NCBI RefSeq assembly: GCF_024347495.1
Contig: NZ_AP025491.1
Span: 248,001 to 312,000, forward strand
DNA length: 64,000 nucleotides
Direction: 5' to 3'
Source of the DNA: Vibrio gallaecicus
GTDB taxonomy: Bacteria > Pseudomonadota > Gammaproteobacteria > Enterobacterales > Vibrionaceae
The position numbers and the translations under genes are program-made. Below, piece after piece: positions 26,274-37,409 of the stretch (position 1 is the first letter of the stretch; the number at the start of each line of letters is the position of its first letter). The notes under the pieces were generated by a model. It was not told the DNA's origin. It searched no databases and saw only the letters and a list, made by a program, of their open reading frames with translations.

Positions 26274-26630
26274 ATGGAATTTGAACATGGTTCGATCAAT
26301 TACATAGAGTTTGCAGCTAGAAATATCACCCAATCGAAAACATTCTTTGAAACGGTTTTTGATTGGAAGTTTGAAGATTATGGCGACGAGTATTCGGCTT
26401 TCACTGCAAAAGGTTTGATGGGAGGTTTTTATAAAGCTGACTTAGAGTGTGTCCAAGGTTTGGGTGGGGCATTAATGGTCTTCTATAGTGCAAATCTTGA
26501 ATCTACGGAGCAAGCGGTTCTAAAAGCTGGTGGTATCATCAATAGAGAAATCTTTCCATTTCCTGGTGGTCGACGCTTTCATTTCAAAGAGCCAAGCGGT
26601 AATGAAATGGCAGTGTGGAGTGATAAATAG
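26274..26630 (+). CDS. VOC (glyoxalase/dioxygenase fold) protein
   Basis: A 118-residue vicinal-oxygen-chelate protein with one pair of beta-alpha-beta-beta-beta units: INYIEFAARNITQSKTFFETVFDW at the start and FPGGRRFHFKEPSGNEMAVWSD at the end. It likely works as a dimer. The metal-ligand pattern is incomplete to the eye (Glu in NEMAVW and His in RRFHF are candidates). Substrate unknown. GAGGAAG precedes the ATG, and a strong terminator follows. Confidence 0.82.
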   Translation: MEFEHGSINYIEFAARNITQSKTFFETVFDWKFEDYGDEYSAFTAKGLMGGFYKADLECVQGLGGALMVFYSANLESTEQAVLKAGGIINREIFPFPGGRRFHFKEPSGNEMAVWSDK

Positions 26631-26703
26631 CGCTGACTGAAAGCATTCAGTTCGATTTTTAGCTTCAAACCTTAACTTTATTTACTTTTAAAAGCTCAAA
26701 TAT

Positions 26704-26740
26704 AAAAAAAGAGCCGACCATTGAGGTCGGCTCTTTTTTT
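26704..26740. terminator. Bidirectional terminator
   Basis: GAGCCGACC / GGTCGGCTC stem with a 5-nt loop, seven A on the left and seven T on the right, between the convergent VOC and MFS genes. Confidence 0.93.
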
Positions 26741-26855
26741 ATGAGTTATGTCTAGTGATTCGTTATAAATAAGAGCTGGTTATCAAACAACAACTCACTA
26801 GTACATAAATAGCAGCTTATAGCTTAATTAGTTTAAAGCTAAAGTCGAATATAGC

Positions 26856-28094
26856 TTATGCGTGAGCAGCTTTAAGTTCTGCAGCTTTCGCTTCGCTGAT
26901 TGGTTTAGTCACCAATGCAAGAACAATACATACGCCCATCATTACTGCTGAAACTGTGTACGCTAATCCGTAACCACCGCCATTTGTCATAGAGAAACCA
27001 ACAATAGCTGCACCGATTGCACCACCAATACCCCATGATGTGTATAGAACGCCGTAGTTAGTACCGTAGTTTTTAAGCCCGTAGAACTCAGCAGTTAGTG
27101 ATGGGAATACTGCTAGAAGTGTTCCGTAACCAACTGCTGCAATTGCAGTACCGATGATTAAAGTGATTTCTGTGTTGAATGTTGCGAATAGCACCATGTT
27201 CGCGCCTTGCAGGATGAATGCAAGAAGCAGAGTACGTACACCACCAATCTTATCTGAAAGGATACCAGCAGCAACACGACCACCAGAGTTGAAGATAGCC
27301 AAGATAGACGCTAAGTAAACTGCGTTTGGTAGGTTTGCTTGAACACTTGCGATGTTCGTGATGTTACCAATAACCATTAGACCAACAGAAGCAGCAAATG
27401 CGTACATAACCCATAGAGAATAAAACTGAGGCGTTTTAAGCATGGCTTTCCAGTTAATGTCCGTTGACTTTTTAACTGTAACTGGCGCTTGACCTGCCTT
27501 TACTTTTGGTTCAGCTGGAACGTACTCAGAAGGTGGGTTGTTTATCGTACATGCAAGAGGTACGGCAATAGCTAGAACACCAACACCTAGAATCATAAAT
27601 GCAGTGTTAATACCCATTTCAGTGATTAGCATAGATGTTAACGGAGCCAAGTAGATAGCGGCTAGACCGAAACCAGCAGCGATAAGACCGTTTACCATGC
27701 CTTTCTTAGAAGGGTGGAACCATTTCATTGCTGATGGAGATAGACATGCATAACCGAAGCCAATACCTGCACCCGTGATCATACCAAACGTAATGTTTAG
27801 CATTAGGGGCGAAGTTGCGAAACCAGATGCGATCATACCTAGACCTGTTAATACAGTACCTAAGATAAGGATCTTACGTGGTCCCATGCGATCTTGTAGG
27901 ATGCCTGCAACAAGAAGACAAACAGAGAATGTGATAGTTGCGATAGCATAAGGAGAAGAAGCCTCAGCAGCACTCCAGCCGAAATCGGTTACTAACGCTT
28001 TGTTAAATACACTCCAAGCATACAGGATGCCAAGACAAAGGTTGATACAGAAACCTGCTAGCAGGATACGCATTGCTTTATCAATCTTGCTCAT
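26856..28094 (-). CDS. MFS transporter, oxalate/formate antiporter (OFA) family
   Basis: A 412-residue twelve-segment transporter from the chosen start MSKIDKAMRILLAGF; a frame 13 codons longer exists but lacks a ribosome-binding site. Features of the OFA branch: LGILYAWSVFNKAL in the first segment, GILQDRMGPRKIL in the loop 2-3 motif, GAGIGFGYACLSPSAMKWFHPSKKG, and the repeated-half motif AAGILSDKIGGVRTLL. OFA proteins exchange monocarboxylates or related anions, but most members have no known substrate. No neighbour points to one. Confidence 0.88.
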   Translation of the reverse strand: MSKIDKAMRILLAGFCINLCLGILYAWSVFNKALVTDFGWSAAEASSPYAIATITFSVCLLVAGILQDRMGPRKILILGTVLTGLGMIASGFATSPLMLNITFGMITGAGIGFGYACLSPSAMKWFHPSKKGMVNGLIAAGFGLAAIYLAPLTSMLITEMGINTAFMILGVGVLAIAVPLACTINNPPSEYVPAEPKVKAGQAPVTVKKSTDINWKAMLKTPQFYSLWVMYAFAASVGLMVIGNITNIASVQANLPNAVYLASILAIFNSGGRVAAGILSDKIGGVRTLLLAFILQGANMVLFATFNTEITLIIGTAIAAVGYGTLLAVFPSLTAEFYGLKNYGTNYGVLYTSWGIGGAIGAAIVGFSMTNGGGYGLAYTVSAVMMGVCIVLALVTKPISEAKAAELKAAHA

Positions 28095-28332
28095 TTTTAT
28101 TCTCAGTTTTGTCTTTTCTGAATGTTCATTCATTCAAGTAAAGACGGGTTATTGTGGTGGTTTACTCAAAATTAGTTTGCGTTTTTCAACGGATAGCGCA
28201 AAAGAGCGCGGATTATAACCAATATAAATGTGATTGGAATCTCTTTTTCCCATTTAATCTAAATAAAATTTGAAATGTTAAATTAATGTTTGTGTTAGGT
28301 TTTTTTTATGTTTTTCCAAGGGGTTTCCTGTG

Positions 28333-28408
28333 TATGTTTTCAGCAAATCCTCAGGTTTCCTATGGCACGGATGCCAATATCATGGGCATAAACCTCACTG
28401 AAAATATG
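28333..28408 (+). other. Long imperfect hairpin, possible structured RNA or operator
   Basis: In the 595-bp gap between the MFS gene and a rightward small membrane gene. Nested pairings line up on one axis: 28333-28343 with 28398-28408 (11 pairs, two or more wobble), 28353-28358 with 28390-28395 (AGGTTT/AAACCT), 28359-28364 with 28381-28386 (CCTATG/CATGGG, one wobble), 28365-28367 with 28372-28374. A further dyad (AACTTAA, 2 bp, TTAAGTT, then CG and TTTTT) is at 28536-28558. The rest of the gap shows no gene. It could be a leader, a small RNA or protein-binding DNA; the class is not recognised. Confidence 0.45.
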
Positions 28409-28689
28409 GAGATCACAGTGTGGAAATTTTTTTAAAATTATTTCCATAGTTAAATTTTTGTAACAAAGTGAATCTGGATAGAGTGTGAACCTCTAGGTGC
28501 CTGTCGTATCAGTACCTTTGAAAATTCAACTTGTTAACTTAATGTTAAGTTCGTTTTTCTTCGTAATCTTTGTACACATTTTGTACGTTTGTTGGGCTTG
28601 TTTTGTATTCAAAAATAAGGAAAATGGCGTGCAATATGAGATTGCAAATTTGAAAGGATGCATTTCTAGTTGATTACGAGGCGAAAATT

Positions 28690-29058
28690 ATGAAATTGTT
28701 TTTAATTCTTTTGATGTCCATTTCTGGTGGTGTAGCAGCCGCTGATCACATTCATTCGTTTCTATTTGGTTTTTATGTAGCTTCGCTAGCGGTAGGCAGT
28801 TGTTATTGGTTGGCATTCCGCAGTACGCGCTTCCCTCAATTGGCGCTGGTGCTATTGTTGTGTGGTTTCTTTGCTAAAATTGCAGTTACAGTGGCTGGTG
28901 TTTCTTGGGGTATTTCAAACGACGCTATCTCATCACCGTTTGTTTTCTCTCTCTCATATTTATTCTTTTCTATTGTCGCAACCTATATGTGGTTTGCATA
29001 TAGAGAAAAGATCACCGGAATAAAGAAAAACTTATTCAAAAGTAAAGCCACGGCTTAA
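28690..29058 (+). CDS. Small integral membrane protein, unknown function
   Basis: A 122-residue protein with about four hydrophobic segments: residues 1-17 (possibly a signal peptide ending near VAAAD, or the first membrane helix), about 25-43, 50-72 and 84-106, then a basic tail (REKITGIKKNLFKSK) that should lie in the cytoplasm. GAGG is found before the ATG. It is a single-gene unit with a terminator behind it. I do not recognise the family. Confidence 0.65.
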   Translation: MKLFLILLMSISGGVAAADHIHSFLFGFYVASLAVGSCYWLAFRSTRFPQLALVLLLCGFFAKIAVTVAGVSWGISNDAISSPFVFSLSYLFFSIVATYMWFAYREKITGIKKNLFKSKATA

Positions 29059-29073
29059 CGTAATAAATGAATT

Positions 29074-29103
29074 AAAAAAAAGCTCTCTTCGGAGGGCTTT
29101 TTT
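29074..29103. terminator. UUCG-loop terminator
   Basis: AGCTCTC / GAGGGCT with a TTCG loop, flanked by A and T tracts; serves the small membrane gene and probably also the convergent decarboxylase gene. Confidence 0.9.
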
Positions 29104-29149
29104 GATTTTATTGCATCAGAAAATAAGATGACATTAAGGCATGTACTCT

Positions 29150-31024
29150 TTAACGAAAAGATCGTCCTTTTAGTGGTAACCGTATCTGTTTTAGCGCGTT
29201 GTTTTCGGTTTTACGATATGTCCGTATATTGGATAGTTTCTGAAATAGACTGGAGTCAAAAGCATCTTTTTGTTTTAGGTCACAGCACAAATCGTCAATG
29301 AGAGACTGAGTGACATCCCACATCGTAAATAAGTGAACATAGTGGCGCACTTGGTCGCCTGTTTTTGCGCTTTCTTTTGCTAAAGAATACCGAAATATAA
29401 TGTCCTCATTGGGTTGGCAGAAGATTAGAGACAGAGAAAGAGGCGTTCTCTGCAACCAAAGACCATTTGGTAGTGTCACATCAGGTTGGCTTTGCCAGAA
29501 TACAGCAACTTCAGATAGCTTTTGAAAGGCATATTCTGCCACTTTCTGAGCTTGCATTATCATTTCAACCTGTTTTTGGTAGTCGTTTCGCGCAAAATAT
29601 TCCCACAGTACAAGGGGCGACAAACCATTACGTGAACCAGCAAAGGTTGTATCAGGTGACCCTATGTATTCAGGGTTATCTGGAGGGGAAACCATAAACT
29701 TTTGTTTAGTCATATACACACCCGTAGGCCAAGGAGCGCCGGGCCATTTATGACCACTGGTCACTATCGAATGCACCATAGGGTTACTAAAATCAAAATC
29801 TGGTCCGCTATAACCAGAATTCTTCTCGAAGACATCATTAAATTGACCTGACTTTTTCGCCATTTTCATGAATGGCACATAACTAGCTCCAAGAGCCCCA
29901 TCAACATGAATCCAATATCCAGTTCTTTTTTCGAAGCCTTTACTGACATCATTTTTGTCAATTGGGACGGTGCGTTCAAGCATGTTATAAGATTCTAAAA
30001 CGGTTTTTAGTTGCTCAGTGACTTGCGTTATATTGTCGTATGCACCTTTAAAAGTGGTTCCACAATTGAGTACAACTAGAATTGGGTAGCCCTTCTGCGC
30101 AAAAAACTCGACATATTGAATTAATTTATCGACATCGATGGCTCCAGAGCCAGCTGGAAGTTTTTCTGTTGGGCTTTCAGAAGGGATTTCAGTCGGCCAT
30201 GGTGCGTTGGGTCTAATCGGGTTTTCTTTGGGATAGAGCCTATTTCCAAGCTCGCCAAATGTGTCAATTTTCTCTACCGCCATCGCTTTCACTATCGAGT
30301 AATGCGTGTCTTCTGAAAAAAAAGCAACGGGCGTATAAGCATTTGGGTTGTTGTCTGGAGGGCTAGGGTAATGCGCGTAAATCTGGCAATTTGAAACGGT
30401 TTTCCCAGATTCATCTTCACCGCGTATTTCTTCTTCAAGTAACATGACGCCACTGAGGTAATCTCGTGCGTTGAGCATTGCGTAAAGGTTACCTTCTGTA
30501 CTTCCCATTGTTAAGACATAGCCCCAATAGCTTTCGGGGTCGCCTTGTTTAAAATTCCCATCTTCATCTAAATATGGGCCTTGAGATGGCCATTTAGCAT
30601 TCCATAATGAAGCGTAATAATCGAGAACAGACCTTTCAACACATTTTGAGTTAATAGTGTAGTTACCATTTACAAATGGGTCTCCAACATTATTCAAGCT
30701 AACATTCAGAAAGGGGGCAAGCCGAGCTTGGTACTCAATGTTTTCTTCGGTTTGATAACCTAAGAAGTGACTCTTTTGTGTATCGACGAAAGCTTGGATT
30801 TGTTGAAAAGCATTGTCTTGTTCTTGAGCCGTTTGCCCTGTTGCTGGTAACTCAATATCAAAACCATTAATCGCATGTTCGGTGTGGTAAAAGTCGTAGT
30901 TTCTATCTTGATATACCTTGATAGGGTCTGCACTTGGGGGAGAAACTGAACCCTGTGCAAACTTGGGTAATTGCTCTATCCAAGGCACTCTTTTAGGGCC
31001 ATATTTAATTTCTTTTTTTGTCAT
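29150..31024 (-). CDS. PLP-dependent group II decarboxylase, histidine-decarboxylase-like
   Basis: A 624-residue pyridoxal-phosphate decarboxylase from ATG 31024 (GGAG 7 nt upstream). The PLP Lys lies in TSGHKWPGAPWPTG; GSTEGNLYAMLNARDY, SEDTHYSIVKAM, NCGTTFKGAYDN and WIHVDGALGASY are further group II motifs (cofactor ring stacking His, Asp for the pyridine nitrogen). The spacing and motifs resemble bacterial histidine decarboxylases, but this protein is much longer than the 378-residue Hdc forms, with extra N- and C-terminal parts. The true substrate (histidine, an aromatic or another amino acid) is not settled. No antiporter or tRNA synthetase partner lies alongside. Confidence 0.85.
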   Translation of the reverse strand: MTKKEIKYGPKRVPWIEQLPKFAQGSVSPPSADPIKVYQDRNYDFYHTEHAINGFDIELPATGQTAQEQDNAFQQIQAFVDTQKSHFLGYQTEENIEYQARLAPFLNVSLNNVGDPFVNGNYTINSKCVERSVLDYYASLWNAKWPSQGPYLDEDGNFKQGDPESYWGYVLTMGSTEGNLYAMLNARDYLSGVMLLEEEIRGEDESGKTVSNCQIYAHYPSPPDNNPNAYTPVAFFSEDTHYSIVKAMAVEKIDTFGELGNRLYPKENPIRPNAPWPTEIPSESPTEKLPAGSGAIDVDKLIQYVEFFAQKGYPILVVLNCGTTFKGAYDNITQVTEQLKTVLESYNMLERTVPIDKNDVSKGFEKRTGYWIHVDGALGASYVPFMKMAKKSGQFNDVFEKNSGYSGPDFDFSNPMVHSIVTSGHKWPGAPWPTGVYMTKQKFMVSPPDNPEYIGSPDTTFAGSRNGLSPLVLWEYFARNDYQKQVEMIMQAQKVAEYAFQKLSEVAVFWQSQPDVTLPNGLWLQRTPLSLSLIFCQPNEDIIFRYSLAKESAKTGDQVRHYVHLFTMWDVTQSLIDDLCCDLKQKDAFDSSLFQKLSNIRTYRKTENNALKQIRLPLKGRSFR

Positions 31025-31300
31025 ATTTAGCTCCAAAAATTAGCATTATTAGTATTCGGAACAAGGTGCAATAACGACTTTGCAACCTAGCCAATGCGGT
31101 ATGTCCTCATGAAGTGACTATAGTTTGGTAAAAAATCACTATGTGACTTTGCTTCCAAAGTACTGTGTGTATCGCAAAAATTGGCGTTTTTACTGAGTTG
31201 TTGATTACTAAGGAAGGTGATTGCTCTCTTTTTATAAAATGACATTGCTAATTACATGTATCTCAACTAACTATTATAAGGATTCAATTGCATATGTTTG

Positions 31301-31373
31301 TCGCGTAATAAATTGCCGTCACGTAATCAAATAGCTTTCACGCAAAATATAGTTTTCACGTGATAAATCGCTG
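31301..31373. repeat. Four degenerate 18-19 bp direct repeats
   Basis: Units begin at 31301 (TCGCGTAATAAAT), 31319 (TCACGTAATCAAAT), 31338 (TCACGCAAAATAT) and 31356 (TCACGTGATAAAT), close to two helical turns apart. They are 165-235 bp before the chemoreceptor start and could be a tandem operator. The rest of the 512-bp gap shows no gene. Confidence 0.6.
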
Positions 31374-31536
31374 TGTGATGCATTCGCTTTGTGATTGAAA
31401 TCGACAGTTGGCTGGGTGAGTAATTGGTTTAAACCGTTTATCTGCGTTTAAAATTCGTGAGCAAAGATATTCGAGAATAAAAATAAAGCTGAACTCACTC
31501 TAGACTTAAAATTCAACTCGCTATTAGTGAGGCTAT

Positions 31537-33432
31537 ATGATGAATTTAGGCTTTAAATCAAGGATCTACCTAGGTGTTGGGGCACTTGTTGCGGTTTCAT
31601 TGATCGTACTTGGTTCTCTAAATATGTTATCGATGAAAGATAATATGATTGACTCTCTTGAGTCTAAAACTGAAGACAAGCTGAGTTTCCATGTCACAGA
31701 GCTAGAGCAGATGATGACATTTAAAATCAATGCTATAGCTCAAGGGGCATCGAGTTTTACGAATGAGTTGTCTAATTCTGAAAATAAGAAATTGGTCGAT
31801 GTTCTTGCCACTAGCGCTTCACTGTCTAATGTCATTATGACCTATGAAGATGGTCGCTCTTACATGTCACTAAGCGGGGATAAGTTCGACTTTAGAGATC
31901 GAGAATGGTACCAAAATGCTAAGAGTGCTTCAGGTGCTGTATTAACGGAGATCTATTTAGATCAAGTGACTCAAGAGCAAGTGGTCAGCGTTACAATGCC
32001 GGTAAGGAGAAACGGTACATTAGTGGGTGTGTTACTTGGTGATATTCAGCTCGGTGAGGTTATTTCAACCGTGAGTAATATGCGTTTTGCTGGTGGTGCT
32101 GCCACGTTAACGGATAAGAATGCAGTATTCTTTGCTAGTGATGACCCGAGTGATTTGGGGCGGACACCTTCTCAAATCAGTCCGAATTTTAATGAAATGG
32201 AGCGGATGTTTTCTAGCCAGCAAAGTGGGCACCTTGTTTTCCCGTATTTAGGTATTCAATTCGATGGGTATTTTGAACGTGTAAACTTAACAGACAGTAT
32301 GTATTGGACATTGATGGTGTTTGTTGATCAAGATACGGCATTGTCAGGTGTTTTCGATGCTATGAATAGCTCGCTAATAACGGGAGTGGTTTTACTCTTA
32401 ATCAGCTTAGGTTCAATCTCTCTTATTGTTCATTATGCGTACAGACCTGTTCTAAAACTTAAATCGGCAGTTTTGGACTTATCACAAGGTAATGGTGATC
32501 TTACGCAGCGTTTAACTGTTGATGGGGATGACGATTTAGCTAAAATCAGCTTGGGCTTCAACCAATTCCTTGAAAACCTTCAGGATATGATGCTGCATAT
32601 TTCTCATGCGAGTGAAAATATTTCGGTCAGTATCCATCAATTGGGTACTACGGCGAGAGATAACGAATCTAAACTGGTCACGCATTCAGCAGAAACAGAA
32701 CAAGTCGTTACGGCTATTACGCAAATGAGTGAAAGCGCGAGAACTGTTGCTGAAAACGTTCACCAGTCTAATCGAATTACTGCTGAAGCAAACAAAGAAG
32801 CAGACTCTTCCCTGAGCATGGTAAACAATGCCGTGAGCACTGTGAGTGCGCTGGTTTCTGAAGTAGACGATATGTCAAAAAGTATCATACGGATGAATAC
32901 AGACGCAAATAAGATCAGCAGTGTACTGAATGTGATTGGTGAAATTTCCGAACAAACAAACTTGCTCGCTTTAAATGCCGCAATAGAAGCGGCGCGTGCT
33001 GGTGAGCAAGGACGAGGTTTTGCAGTTGTTGCTGATGAAGTGAGGGCACTTGCCGCTCGTACACAAAATAGCACGACGGAAATTTCTGATATGTTGAGCC
33101 AGTTACTTGGAGGCACGGAAGGTGTTGTGAGGGCGATGGAAGCGACGAAAAGAAAGTGCCAAGAAACGGCGGATAAAACATCTGAAGTTTCTGATAGCTT
33201 AACAATAATGAGCGGTTCGGTGACGGAGATTGATGATGTGAGCACTCAAATTGCGGCTGCAACTGAAGAGCAAAGTACTGTAGCAGAAGAGCTTAGCCGT
33301 AATATGCTTTCTATTCGCGATATTGTCGACTCACTGGTCAATAGCGGTCAACAAACGGTTGAAGCAGGGGAAGTGCTTAAGGATTCAAATGAAGATCTAA
33401 AAAGACAAGTGGCAAATTTTAAACTCAGTTAG
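31537..33432 (+). CDS. Methyl-accepting chemotaxis protein with Cache sensor
   Basis: A 631-residue chemoreceptor: membrane segment at about 10-28, periplasmic double-Cache-like domain at about 35-275 ([22 protein letters not shown] is typical), second segment at about 280-302, HAMP at about 305-355 ([24 protein letters not shown]), and the signalling hairpin whose tip reads [20 protein letters not shown]. No C-terminal CheR-binding pentapeptide is seen. Cache domains often bind amino acids or small carboxylates; the ligand here is unknown. GAGG precedes two adjacent ATG codons (31537, 31540). Upstream tandem repeats may control it. Confidence 0.93.
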   Translation: MMNLGFKSRIYLGVGALVAVSLIVLGSLNMLSMKDNMIDSLESKTEDKLSFHVTELEQMMTFKINAIAQGASSFTNELSNSENKKLVDVLATSASLSNVIMTYEDGRSYMSLSGDKFDFRDREWYQNAKSASGAVLTEIYLDQVTQEQVVSVTMPVRRNGTLVGVLLGDIQLGEVISTVSNMRFAGGAATLTDKNAVFFASDDPSDLGRTPSQISPNFNEMERMFSSQQSGHLVFPYLGIQFDGYFERVNLTDSMYWTLMVFVDQDTALSGVFDAMNSSLITGVVLLLISLGSISLIVHYAYRPVLKLKSAVLDLSQGNGDLTQRLTVDGDDDLAKISLGFNQFLENLQDMMLHISHASENISVSIHQLGTTARDNESKLVTHSAETEQVVTAITQMSESARTVAENVHQSNRITAEANKEADSSLSMVNNAVSTVSALVSEVDDMSKSIIRMNTDANKISSVLNVIGEISEQTNLLALNAAIEAARAGEQGRGFAVVADEVRALAARTQNSTTEISDMLSQLLGGTEGVVRAMEATKRKCQETADKTSEVSDSLTIMSGSVTEIDDVSTQIAAATEEQSTVAEELSRNMLSIRDIVDSLVNSGQQTVEAGEVLKDSNEDLKRQVANFKLS

Positions 33433-33511
33433 ATTAAGTTCAATAAGCTGATGACAGGTGATTAAATCAATAAACGAGTTAAGCAGTACTCACTGATTAA
33501 TTGATAAAACT

Positions 33512-33545
33512 AAAATCCAAGAGCGTTCATGCTCTTGGATTTTTT
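33512..33545. terminator. Bidirectional terminator
   Basis: ATCCAAGAGC / GCTCTTGGAT with a 6-nt loop and a T6 tail, between the chemoreceptor and the convergent E2 gene. Confidence 0.92.
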
Positions 33546-33646
33546 ACGCATGTAACTTTCTATACGCAGCAATGCTAAGTGAACATTGATTAGAGATCCG
33601 GTATTACGGCTCCTACATTGTATCTGTTTTCTCATTTAATCTGTCT

Positions 33647-34891
33647 TTACGCGTTCCCATGTTCACGTTCCAGGTGTTTCACTAATGCTTTAACGAAACG
33701 AGCAGCTTCTCCACCGGTACATGCTCTGTGGTCAAAAGTGACGGATAATGGCATCGCTTTTACTTCAGTTGGCTTTCCATCTTCCATGATCACTTTTTTA
33801 ATAATGCGCCCAGCTCCGACTATTGCTACTTGAGGCGGAGAAACCACTGGTGTGGCATAAATGCCTGCGATTGCACCAAAGTTAGATAAAGTAATCGTGG
33901 CATTTTGAAGTTGTTCTCTGCCAATTCGTCTATTTCGGATTCCTTTCACCGTTCCATCTAGCCATGTTCGAATATCTTGCGCATTGTAGCTATCAGCTTG
34001 GCGTAAAACTGGAACATACAAGCCATGGGAACTATCAACAGCTATACCTATGTTTACGGTGGTGTGAACACAGCGAGTCATAGTGGTGGCATCGAACCAA
34101 GCATTCATCGCTTTTTCTTGTTGGCTGGCATAACTGACGGCTTGGATTAGGCGGATAGAAATATCTTCATCTTTGTTCCAATGATTTAATAATGCTTCTT
34201 CTGTAATCGTTACGGAAGCAACATTATGATGGGATTCCGCCATCGACTTAACCATTGCCCTCCGAGCACCTTTTAATACTTCGGTTCCTGGTTGTTGTTT
34301 ATCTGCAGCATTGTATATATCTACATCAAGTATTAGCCCGCTATCACCGCTACCATCTACTAAATCAATGCTTATACCTAAACGCTTGGCAAGTAACCTT
34401 GCAGAAGGGAGTGCAGAAACTTGATTGTTTGAACGTTCAGAATTTCCTTGTGTATACCCTGATCCTTCTGCGTAACTACTCCCTTGCGCAGAACTAGCAT
34501 CGCCAACCCAGAAACTATCAATGTCGACCTGATGGTTTTGGTGAGAAACTTTGCCAACCACGGTTGCCGCATCTTTTGACTGTTCAGCACTAGATTCATA
34601 TTCATTTACGCTTTCAGCTTCTAACTGACCATGGGTATGGTTACTGAACTCTGTGGTGACTTCTTCTATTTCAAGTAACACACTGCCAACGTTAATTACA
34701 TCGCCTTCATTACCAAAACGTTTCAGGATTTTTCCGCTGTAAGGGGCTGGTACATCAACAATGGCTTTCGCGGTTTCAAGTGTCACGACAATTTGATCCA
34801 CTTTAACTACATCGCCCACTTTAATGTGCCATTCAACGATTTCTGATTCGGCAAGACCTTCTCCAAGATCTGGTAGCGTAAAAGATTTCAT
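33647..34891 (-). CDS. bkdB: Branched-chain 2-oxoacid dehydrogenase E2 (dihydrolipoyl acyltransferase)
   Basis: A 414-residue E2 core subunit. A lipoyl domain at residues about 1-78 with the lipoyl Lys in ETAKAIVDVP (about 42), a Gly/Ser-rich linker, a peripheral-subunit-binding domain (ALPSARLLAKRLGISIDLV) and a C-terminal acyltransferase domain. The active-site region reads FDHRACTGGEAARF: the family normally has HxxxDG, and here Thr stands where Asp is expected. The start at 34891 shares ATGA with the stop of the E1 beta gene, and GGAGG lies 7 nt before it; an ATG two codons upstream is less well placed. It ends the three-gene operon that degrades valine, leucine and isoleucine keto acids. 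Confidence 0.93.
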   Translation of the reverse strand: MKSFTLPDLGEGLAESEIVEWHIKVGDVVKVDQIVVTLETAKAIVDVPAPYSGKILKRFGNEGDVINVGSVLLEIEEVTTEFSNHTHGQLEAESVNEYESSAEQSKDAATVVGKVSHQNHQVDIDSFWVGDASSAQGSSYAEGSGYTQGNSERSNNQVSALPSARLLAKRLGISIDLVDGSGDSGLILDVDIYNAADKQQPGTEVLKGARRAMVKSMAESHHNVASVTITEEALLNHWNKDEDISIRLIQAVSYASQQEKAMNAWFDATTMTRCVHTTVNIGIAVDSSHGLYVPVLRQADSYNAQDIRTWLDGTVKGIRNRRIGREQLQNATITLSNFGAIAGIYATPVVSPPQVAIVGAGRIIKKVIMEDGKPTEVKAMPLSVTFDHRACTGGEAARFVKALVKHLEREHGNA

Positions 34892-35863
34892 TTCCATCCC
34901 TCCACTAATTCATGAGCCGCAAGCTCAATATCTTGTTGTTGAATCATGAAAAACTGTTCATTTCGGTAATAAGGCATGACGGTGTCCATCCCTGTTAATC
35001 GCTTCGGCGGGGCTTTTAGCAAACACATGGCGTGCTCAGCTGTCCGAGCCAAAATTTCCGCCCCAACACCACAGGTTCTTGCAGCTTCATGAACCACGAG
35101 CAATCGTCCAGTTTTTTCGAGTGACTTGAATATGGTAGCCATGTCTATTGGTTTGATACTGGCTAAATCGATGACTTCGACTTCAATACCTTGTGATGAA
35201 AGGTTACTTGCGGCCTCAAGTGATTCAACGACACATGCCCCCCATGTTACTAGGGTCAGATCTCTTCCTTTGCGAAGCGTGAAACAGGAATCAAGAGGGA
35301 GTGCTTCTCCGTTATCGACGACATTCGATTTTACAGTGCGATAAATACGCTTGGGTTCAAAGAACATGATGGGATCGTTACTACGAATTGATGCGAGTAG
35401 TAGTCCGTATGCACGTTGAGGTGAGGAAGGAATAACAACTTTGAGCCCTGGAGTATGAGCAAAAATGGCTTCAACACTTTCAGAGTGATGTTCTGGAGCG
35501 TGAATGCCTCCGCCAAAAGGTGCGCGGAATACCGCAGGGCAGGTTAATCGCCCTCGGGTTCTATTTCTGATGCGAGCAGCATGGCACATAATGTGCTCAA
35601 TCGCCGGGAATACAAACCCTTGGAATTGAAATTCTGCAACCGGTCTTAGCCCTTGAGCTGCCATGCCAACCGTTACACCACTGATTAACGCTTCAGCAAG
35701 GGGCGTATCGATGACTCGCTTTAAACCAAAGCGCTCTTTTAATCCAAGCGTAGCTCTGAATACACCTCCGTTGTCACCAACGTCTTCCCCTAAAACTACC
35801 ACATTAGAGTCTTGGTTCATTTCATGGTGTAAAGCGAGGTTGATTGCTTCAATGATTGTGATT

Positions 35864-35871
<8 letters not shown>
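34888..35871 (-). CDS. bkdA2: Branched-chain 2-oxoacid dehydrogenase E1 beta
   Basis: A 327-residue transketolase-type beta subunit with TITIIEAINLAL-like start, the LGEDVGDNGGVFRATLGLK motif, and FGGGIHAPEHHSESVEAIFAHTPGLKV, a pattern typical of 2-oxoisovalerate dehydrogenase rather than pyruvate dehydrogenase. It forms the heterotetramer with the alpha subunit. ATG 35871 follows GGAG by 7 nt; that ribosome-binding site lies at the very edge of the hexamer repeat at the end of the alpha gene, and the genes overlap by 8 bp. The stop overlaps the E2 start by 4 bp. Confidence 0.94.
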
Positions 35872-37003
<1,132 letters not shown>

Positions 37004-37409
37004 CTCACGCTCCTTTTGACAAGGATCTTCTTACAAGATCGTTATCACCGAAAGGTTGATAGCTATGATGAGAGAGTCTTTTCACTATGATCAAGTTATG
37101 AACTTGAGGCAGCATTGATTAAGCAGTAAAGGTTCTATTCAAAATGCTGTACTAGAGACTTGCTATGTCATGATGCATTTAGCTACGCAAAACAAGCTCT
37201 TCAGTGATTGATCTCGATATAGCCGATACACTAAGTGTAATCAAAGTTGTGTATTTTGCTTAGACTATAAGAAACTTTGTCATTCATTGCTCTGGGTTAT
37301 GGTAGTGTTAAGTTTCATAATGCTGATGATTACCCAGTGGTTTTTTGTTACTCATGGAAATGATTAAGCGTTTCAAATGTAGGTTCTTAACCTCAGTTGT
37401 GGAGTGAAT
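37004..37409. other. Divergent promoter region, no gene seen
   Basis: A 406-bp gap between the branched-chain dehydrogenase operon (leftward) and a GGDEF gene (rightward). AT-rich and must hold both promoters; no convincing operator, RNA or small gene was picked out. Confidence 0.5.

Noticed and set aside
32760..33262. Long leftward frames opposite the chemoreceptor signalling domain
   Set aside because: They are antisense shadows of a strongly conserved coding region.
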